DNA of 39,666 nt from Planctomycetota bacterium (GTDB lineage Bacteria > Planctomycetota > JACQVV01 > JASMLP01), in NCBI GenBank assembly GCA_030748635.1, contig JASMLP010000070.1:1-39666 (forward strand). Reading direction: 5' to 3'. The notes under the pieces are model-generated. The model worked only from the letters and a program-made list of their open reading frames with translations. It did not search any database and was not told the DNA's origin. Within the stretch, counting starts at the first letter, position 1. Every line of letters begins with the position of its first letter. A program made the translations under genes and the position numbers. Below, one piece after another: positions 34,686 to 39,666 of this stretch.

Positions 34686-35525
34686 TCAAGAGGAGGTCGA
34701 AAGGTGAACCGGGTCTTGAAAACGGTTGAGGATGGATAGGATTTCTCCCTGGGTTTCTGGGCGTCGTTCGGGTTTTTTGGAGAGAAGCCGAAGAACGAGT
34801 TCTCTCAGCGGCCGGGGAAGAGATTCGTCTTCGATAGGGCGTGGTTTGTCTCGCAGATGTTTGGCAAGGATATCTTCGGTGGAAGCTCCCGGAAACGGTG
34901 GCGATCCGGTTATGACCTCGTACATCGTGGCCCCAAGGCCGTAGAAATCGGTGCGAGGATCGATCGGTTTGAGTCGAATCTGTTCGGGAGCCATGTAGAG
35001 AGGGGTTCCCTGGCGTTTTTTGCGACCGAAGAGGGAAATGCGGGAGAATAGGTTCTGCTTCTGGGCGAGAGAGAAATCGATGAGACGGACTTCGCCTTCC
35101 GGACCGAGAAGAATGTTTTCCGGTTTCACGTCACGGTGAATGAAGCCTTTTCCGTGCATATGGCCCAGGGCTTCGACCGACTTCTGGAACAGTTGGATCA
35201 AATGATTGTGAGGAAGAGCCGATTTTCGGTAGAGCAGGCTTTTGATGCTTTCGCCCTGAAAGTAGTCCAACACGAGAACGGGCCGACTGGTTGAGGTCAG
35301 GAATTCGCAGAAACCGATCACGTTTGGATGGTTGAAGTGTCGAAGTACGCGCGCTTCGTGTCGGAAACTCTTGGAAGCGAAGGAGTCGCGTCGCGCGGTT
35401 TCGGATAGCACTTTGAGAGCGACGTCACGCCCATCGGCTATTCGCCGACCACGGTACACGGAGGAAAAACCGCCGTCTTTGATCTTGCCGGCGACCTGAT
35501 AGCCGGGGATGACGATCGAGCCCAT
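34686..35525 (-). CDS. Serine/threonine protein kinase (PknB-like, soluble, DFS variant)
   Basis: This 279-residue protein is essentially a bare kinase domain without a membrane helix. It has a glycine-rich loop (KIKDGGFSSVY), VALK lysine, an HRDVKPEN catalytic loop, and the GTPLYMAPEQ activation-segment end. The metal-binding DFG is DFS here (LIDFSLAQ), an uncommon change that may weaken activity. A longer in-frame start exists, but ATG 35525 gives a clean N-terminal kinase boundary. No SD is clear. The gene precedes accA by 17 nt in the same direction and is divergent from priA. A second kinase gene lies beyond priA. Substrates are unknown. Confidence 0.88.
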   Translation of the reverse strand: MGSIVIPGYQVAGKIKDGGFSSVYRGRRIADGRDVALKVLSETARRDSFASKSFRHEARVLRHFNHPNVIGFCEFLTSTSRPVLVLDYFQGESIKSLLYRKSALPHNHLIQLFQKSVEALGHMHGKGFIHRDVKPENILLGPEGEVRLIDFSLAQKQNLFSRISLFGRKKRQGTPLYMAPEQIRLKPIDPRTDFYGLGATMYEVITGSPPFPGASTEDILAKHLRDKPRPIEDESLPRPLRELVLRLLSKKPERRPETQGEILSILNRFQDPVHLSTSS

Positions 35526-35680
35526 GATGAGTGCACTGCATCCACAGGAGAGAACCGGAGGTGTTCCGGGGGATATAAAGAGAAAATTGATTTTAGAGGT
35601 GCCGGAGCGGGGGTGCAACGGGGTGCGTACAGGGTACCGATCGTCGTAGAATGCACAACAAGAAGGAGTGTGGTGGGTCG

Positions 35681-37951
35681 ATGAGCGCAGGACATCCTCA
35701 AGGAGATGGCCAGGGAACACTGGACATCGGCTATGAGAAGTTTCCATTGGTACGGGTCGCTATTCCGCGACCGGTTCGCAAAACGTTTGATTATCGGGTT
35801 CCAGCGTCACTTTCAGGCCAGATCGCCCCGGGGCAGAGAGTCCGTTGTCCATTCGGTCGAACCGACGAGGTGGGGTTTGTGGTCAGCTTGATCAGGACTA
35901 GTGATTGTCCTGAGTCGAAGCTCAAGGAACTCCGGGGTCTGGTCGATCTCGAGCCCAAAATAGGTCCGGGGATTCTCGAATTGACCCGTTGGATGGCAGA
36001 TTATTACGGGGCATCCTGGGGGGAAGCGCTTTCGGCTTCCTTGCCGTCAGCGGTAGGGAAGTCCTCCAAACCTCGATTCACCCAAGTGGTTCGTTTGGCC
36101 GAGAAAATAGTGCGAGAACAGTGGATGGAAACTCATGCCAAACGTCGTCCGGCGCAACGACGTGTTCTGGAGTTTCTGAATTCCGAGGGAGATGGTTTTA
36201 CCCCATCCGAGATTACCCGTCGGACCGGCGCTCACTCCGGTGCGGTCCGGGCATTGGTAGCTCAAGGGATACTTCGGCTTGAGCGAGTGGGTTCGTTTCT
36301 GGAGGATTCCCACGTTCAAGATCCAGGAAGACATGAATTGACAGCCGATCAGTCAGGGGCAATCGAAACGATTACCCGGTCGGTTTGTGGGGAGTTATTC
36401 GAAGCGTTTCTTCTCTGGGGCGTGACCGGAAGCGGCAAAACAGAAGTTTATATGAAGTCCATCGAATCTGTGGTTGCGCAGGGCCGCCAGGCGATCGTTC
36501 TGGTTCCAGAGATCTCTCTGACTCCTCAGACCTGGAGTCGTTTCCGGGCTCGATTTTCGAGGGTTGCCTTGCTGCATTCTCAGCAAACCGAGGCTCGTCG
36601 GCGTGAGGGCTGGGAACGGATTCAATCGGGAGAGATCGATGTCGTGGTGGGGCCGCGTTCCGCGGTTTTTGCCCCGGTTCCACGTCTGGGGATGATTGTT
36701 GTCGACGAGGAGCATGAGACCAGTTTCAAACAGAATACATCGCCTCGATACCACGCCCGAGATGTGGCTCTTGTGCGGGCGCAGGCAGCGGGAGCGGTTG
36801 TTGTGCTCGGGTCGGCGACTCCTTCACTGGAAGCCTTTCGAGCCAGTGAAACCGGAAAGAGTCGATTATTGAGATTGCCCAACCGGGTCACGACTCGGCC
36901 CTTACCAGAAGTCACAGTGATCAACATGACCAGTGAGGCTGGAATGGGGCGAGGGAAAGGCCCCCGACTGTTCTCCGGTCTGCTCGAGCGCGCGATTCGC
37001 GAAGCGATCGGCCGGGGTGAACAGGCGGTGTTGTTTCTGAATCGAAGAGGATTTTCTACCTTTCTCGTTTGCAGGAGATGTGGTTATGTCTTGGTCTGTC
37101 CCAACTGCAACGTGACGCTTACTCATCACAAGAAAACGCGGCGTGTGATTTGTCATCACTGTCTGCATGAAGGTCCCCCGCCGAATGTCTGTCCAGAATG
37201 CTTGACCGGGCAGGTTCGTTATCGGGGTTTGGGTACCGAGAAGATCGAAGAGGTCGTACAGGCTCTTTTCCCCGGTATTCGGATGGCGAGGATGGATAGC
37301 GATACGATGACCGACCGAGGAGCTTATGAGCGCGTTCTGGGCGCGTTCGGGAGCGGCCAGATCGATATCTTGATCGGGACCCAGATGATCGCCAAAGGTC
37401 TGGATTTTCCCAGGGTGACCGTGGTTGGAGTGATCAATGCGGACACTCTGATCTCCTTGCCGGATTTTCGAAGTGCCGAAAGAACCTTTCAGTTGATCAC
37501 TCAGGTGGCAGGGCGAGCTGGACGAGGAGAGCGACCAGGGCGGGTGTATGTGCAGAGTCTTCACCCCGATCACTACGCGATTCGGTGCGCCTCGCATCAC
37601 GATTATGAGGCGTTTTGTCGGGAAGAGATGGGCCATCGGTACTCCCTGGGGTATCCCCCTTACACCCGATTGATCCGGATTGTTGTCAGCAGTCCCGAGG
37701 TGGAATCGGCCCGAGAACGAGCGGAGTTGATCGCCGTTCGTGTCAGGGAGGTTTTTCTGGAGGGAGAGGTTCTCCTGGGGCCGGTCGAATGTCCTCTCGC
37801 GCGTATCCAGAATCGCTGGCGATTCCATCTTCTAGTGAAGGGACCAGATCCCTCCATTGTTTCTCGTGTTCACCGCGCGGTGAATCCGGGGGAATGGTCG
37901 CGCGGAAAAGATATGGTGACAATCGATGTCGATCCGCTTTCCTTACTCTAA
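35681..37951 (+). CDS. priA: Primosomal protein N' (replication restart helicase PriA)
   Basis: PriA recognises abandoned replication forks and reloads the replisome. The 756-residue product has the N-terminal 3'-DNA-binding domain (about 20-120), a winged helix, and helicase lobes with Walker A GVTGSGKTE (247-255) and the DEEH box. The eight-cysteine zinc-binding insertion follows (CRRCGY, CPNCN, CHHCLHE, CPECL). Late motifs are RMDSDTM, GTQMIAKGLDFP and QVAGRAGRG. The C-terminal domain is complete. I chose ATG 35681, with GGTGGG and AAGGAG upstream, over an in-frame ATG at 35651 with no SD. The 155-nt gap before it, shared with the divergent kinase gene, has AT-rich candidate promoters and no other gene. 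Confidence 0.95.
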   Translation: MSAGHPQGDGQGTLDIGYEKFPLVRVAIPRPVRKTFDYRVPASLSGQIAPGQRVRCPFGRTDEVGFVVSLIRTSDCPESKLKELRGLVDLEPKIGPGILELTRWMADYYGASWGEALSASLPSAVGKSSKPRFTQVVRLAEKIVREQWMETHAKRRPAQRRVLEFLNSEGDGFTPSEITRRTGAHSGAVRALVAQGILRLERVGSFLEDSHVQDPGRHELTADQSGAIETITRSVCGELFEAFLLWGVTGSGKTEVYMKSIESVVAQGRQAIVLVPEISLTPQTWSRFRARFSRVALLHSQQTEARRREGWERIQSGEIDVVVGPRSAVFAPVPRLGMIVVDEEHETSFKQNTSPRYHARDVALVRAQAAGAVVVLGSATPSLEAFRASETGKSRLLRLPNRVTTRPLPEVTVINMTSEAGMGRGKGPRLFSGLLERAIREAIGRGEQAVLFLNRRGFSTFLVCRRCGYVLVCPNCNVTLTHHKKTRRVICHHCLHEGPPPNVCPECLTGQVRYRGLGTEKIEEVVQALFPGIRMARMDSDTMTDRGAYERVLGAFGSGQIDILIGTQMIAKGLDFPRVTVVGVINADTLISLPDFRSAERTFQLITQVAGRAGRGERPGRVYVQSLHPDHYAIRCASHHDYEAFCREEMGHRYSLGYPPYTRLIRIVVSSPEVESARERAELIAVRVREVFLEGEVLLGPVECPLARIQNRWRFHLLVKGPDPSIVSRVHRAVNPGEWSRGKDMVTIDVDPLSLL

Positions 37952-37982
37952 GGAGAGTGAGGGGGGCTGGACAGGATTGCGT

Positions 37983-38831
37983 TCAGGCCGCGTTAGGCTG
38001 GTTTGCGGCGTGATCGATGAGTGAATGGAGCAAGTCGGTGGCAAAAACACGTGCGTTGGGAGGGCGGTGTTTGGGGCAGCGGGAGAGAGCGCGCATGGTG
38101 AGGTCGCAGATTGTTGTCGGAATGGATTCGTTTCGGAAGGTTTCTGGTCGTGGCGGTTGACCGCGTCGAATGCGGTCAAAAAGTTCGGCATCGGTAGCGC
38201 CTGAAAAAGGCATCCTGCCGCTGAGCATGGAGTAGAGTATGACTCCGAGCGCATAGACATCGGCCGTCGGTGCGTGCGGGCCGCTCGGATTTTGGATCCG
38301 CTCTGGGGAAAGATAAGAAAGGGTTCCGACCAGATAGTCCTGGGCTCCGGCCGGGGGGAGGGTGTCGACGAAGGACCCGACTCCAAAATCGACGACCCAT
38401 GGATTCCAGTGAGAGCCGATGAGAATATTGGTGGGCTTGAGGTCGTGATGAACGACTCCTTTGTGATGAATTTGTCCGACAATGATGGAAGTTTGGGCCA
38501 GTAAATCCACCTGCTCGAGGGTGTTCAGAGCAGAGTTTTCAAGGGTCTCTTGAAGGGTTGTTCCCTCGATCAGGTCAAGTGTGAACCAGGGGTAGGTTTC
38601 TTCGAGATCGATCTGGTGAATACGAGGTACACCTGGAATGTCTAAACTCTTCAGAATAGAAACCTCTTGGGCAAAAAGAGCTCGGTCGACCGGGTCGGGA
38701 GTTCGGTCGGTTCGCATCTGTTTGAGAGCACGGTTTCGACCTGTTTTTACATCGCGAACCTGGTACACCCAGGCGCTTCCTCCCTGTCCGAGGCGGTTAT
38801 GGAATTCGAATAACTGGTGTGGATTGGTCAT
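37983..38831 (-). CDS. Serine/threonine protein kinase (PknB-like, HHD variant)
   Basis: This 282-residue soluble kinase has the glycine-rich loop NRLGQGGSAWVY, the RALKQM lysine, a catalytic loop reading VVHHDLKPTN (HRD replaced by HHD), an intact DFG (VVDFGVGSF), and GTLSYLSPER in the activation segment. No transmembrane helix or sensor domain follows. It converges with priA with 31 nt between stops and is divergent from a GT2 gene. The 202-nt upstream region shows no further gene. It and the kinase at 34686-35525 differ clearly and are not recent duplicates. Confidence 0.9.
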   Translation of the reverse strand: MTNPHQLFEFHNRLGQGGSAWVYQVRDVKTGRNRALKQMRTDRTPDPVDRALFAQEVSILKSLDIPGVPRIHQIDLEETYPWFTLDLIEGTTLQETLENSALNTLEQVDLLAQTSIIVGQIHHKGVVHHDLKPTNILIGSHWNPWVVDFGVGSFVDTLPPAGAQDYLVGTLSYLSPERIQNPSGPHAPTADVYALGVILYSMLSGRMPFSGATDAELFDRIRRGQPPRPETFRNESIPTTICDLTMRALSRCPKHRPPNARVFATDLLHSLIDHAANQPNAA

Positions 38832-39019
38832 GATGTTGTTTCATGACGCAAAGGGTGGGCCAAGGGAGCTCGATTCGCGACCAAAAGCATAAGTGATTGT
38901 TGTGTAGTGGATTGAGTCGGTTCGCTCGTGGGGCTCGGAGGGGGGGAGTCCGGGGGTGTCTCGGGTAGGGGACTCTTTGGAATCCATATTGGGAAGTGAT
39001 GTGAGGGGGGAGAAATGTT

Positions 39020-39036
39020 TACCATGCTCGAGCATG
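39020..39036 (+). promoter_or_regulatory. Candidate -10 box and 14-bp perfect palindrome at a start codon
   Basis: CATGCTCGAGCATG (39023-39036) is a perfect palindrome that covers the start codon of the GT2 gene (39034). It overlaps a -10-like TACCAT (39020-39025) that ends 8 nt before the ATG. It could be an operator or an RNA hairpin hiding the start. The palindrome is seen; a role is inferred. Confidence 0.3.
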
Positions 39037-39666
39037 TCAAACGATCGACCCGACCTTTCCATCGTGATTGTCAGCTACAACACCAGGGAGATGACTCTCG
39101 CTTGTCTTGACTCGACTCTGTCCGGGTCCGCAGGGGTGACTCGGGAAGTTTTTCTGGTCGACAACGACAGTCGGGATGGAACGGTGGAGGCGATTGGTGA
39201 GCAGTTTTCGGATTCGATCGAACTGATCGCCAATCAGGACAATCGTGGGTTTGCGGCGGCCAACAACCAGGCACTTCGAAAGTCGCGTGGGCGTTATGCG
39301 CTGTTACTCAATCCTGACACTCGTCTCGAACCGGACGCTCTTGGAGAACTCGTAAGCTATCTGGATGCTCACCCCGACGTCGGAGCGGCCGGAGCGCGGT
39401 TGATTCATGAGGACGGAAAACCGCAACGCTCTGCCAACCGTTTTCCTACCTTACGTTCGGTGTTGCATCGTAATACTGCGTGGCGCTACACACGACTTTT
39501 TTCCAGGCATTATCGGGACAATCGGATGAAGCGAGTCGTGTTTGATGAGCCGACACCGATCGAGGTTCCGGTGGGTGCCGCTTTTGCCGTGAGGGATTCC
39601 GTTCTCGAAAAGGTCGGACTTCTCGATGAACGTTTCTGGATGTACTACGAGGAGGTGGATCTGGCG
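39034..39666 (+). CDS. Family 2 glycosyltransferase, rhamnosyltransferase/WbbL-like (3' end outside window)
   Basis: The first 211 codons of a GT-A fold transferase are present and the frame is open to the window end. The protein begins MSNDRPDLSIVIVSYN, the classic GT2 start, then has VFLVDNDSRDGT (nucleotide-binding aspartates), QDNRGFAAANNQALR, LLLNPDTRLEPDA (the DxD-like metal site), and VGAAFAVRDSVLEKVG followed by DERFWMYYEEVD (catalytic-base region). This pattern is typical of WbbL-like rhamnosyltransferases that build O-antigen, arabinogalactan linkers or other surface glycans. The donor sugar is not certain. There is no SD, and the start is inferred from homology to the family N-terminus. 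Confidence 0.88.
   Translation, partial: MSNDRPDLSIVIVSYNTREMTLACLDSTLSGSAGVTREVFLVDNDSRDGTVEAIGEQFSDSIELIANQDNRGFAAANNQALRKSRGRYALLLNPDTRLEPDALGELVSYLDAHPDVGAAGARLIHEDGKPQRSANRFPTLRSVLHRNTAWRYTRLFSRHYRDNRMKRVVFDEPTPIEVPVGAAFAVRDSVLEKVGLLDERFWMYYEEVDLA

Noticed and set aside
35651-35680. Earlier priA start at 35651
   Set aside because: It lacks an SD and overlaps a -10-like TAGAAT; the ATG at 35681 has upstream purine-rich SD sequences.

Overview
The window comes from a Gram-negative bacterium. It has an outer-membrane barrel protein, a lipoprotein with a lipobox and Sec-type signal peptides. GC content is moderate to high and coding density is high. Three traits resemble Planctomycetota or another deep-branching environmental phylum: eukaryotic-type Ser/Thr kinases beside a von Willebrand A membrane protein, proteins that join a repeated 'LFGKIAV' domain to zinc ribbons, and a redoxin-cytochrome c-copper monooxygenase fusion. 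That placement is an inference with modest confidence. I saw no insertion sequences, phage genes, CRISPR arrays, tRNA or rRNA genes. The window looks like ordinary chromosome with several unusual proteins.

Layout. 1-1798 (+): the 3' end of selB, overlapping a PLP aminotransferase. 7113-1935 (-): the translation operon nusA-infB-ylxP-deoB, preceded by a structured leader with an intrinsic terminator just before nusA. 7524-13279 (+): a LeuA/HMGL-type synthase, an SDR reductase, a multi-TM zinc-ribbon protein and thrS. 14138-13305 (-): a zincless-finger MutM/Fpg. 14296-17334 (+): an M20 dipeptidase, fabI and a type II thioesterase. 19152-17344 (-): the redoxin-cytochrome c-monooxygenase gene, interrupted by one in-frame TGA. 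19276-24536 (+): a SoeABC/PsrABC-like molybdoenzyme operon with fused B and C subunits, plus a barrel protein. 27618-24646 (-): a repeat/GYF-domain protein, smpB and a TraB-family lipoprotein, closed by an intrinsic terminator. 27705-29707 (+): an RlmI-like methyltransferase and an ATC-hydrolase-like protein. 35525-29717 (-): a Ser/Thr kinase, accA, a VWA membrane protein and a glycosyltransferase. 35681-37951 (+): priA. 38831-37983 (-): a second kinase. 39034-end (+): the start of a GT2 glycosyltransferase.

Main result. The TGA at 18517-18519 is very probably a selenocysteine codon. Redoxin and cytochrome c/monooxygenase domains lie in one frame on either side of it. No ATG, GTG or TTG lies between the TGA and the heme motif. 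As I recall the redoxin family, the TGA falls where homologues carry a C-terminal 'GC-x-I' cysteine. A 6-bp hairpin with a small lower helix starts 12 nt after the TGA, at bacterial SECIS spacing. The SelB C-terminal domain that reads such hairpins is encoded at the left edge of the same window. The product would be a secreted redoxin-heme-copper selenoprotein of 602 residues, a type I do not recall being described.

Other points of note: leaderless-type promoters at several genes, a possible nusA attenuator, substitutions in the IF2 switch I, a ThrRS without a TGS domain, and a domain architecture used by two different proteins in this window.
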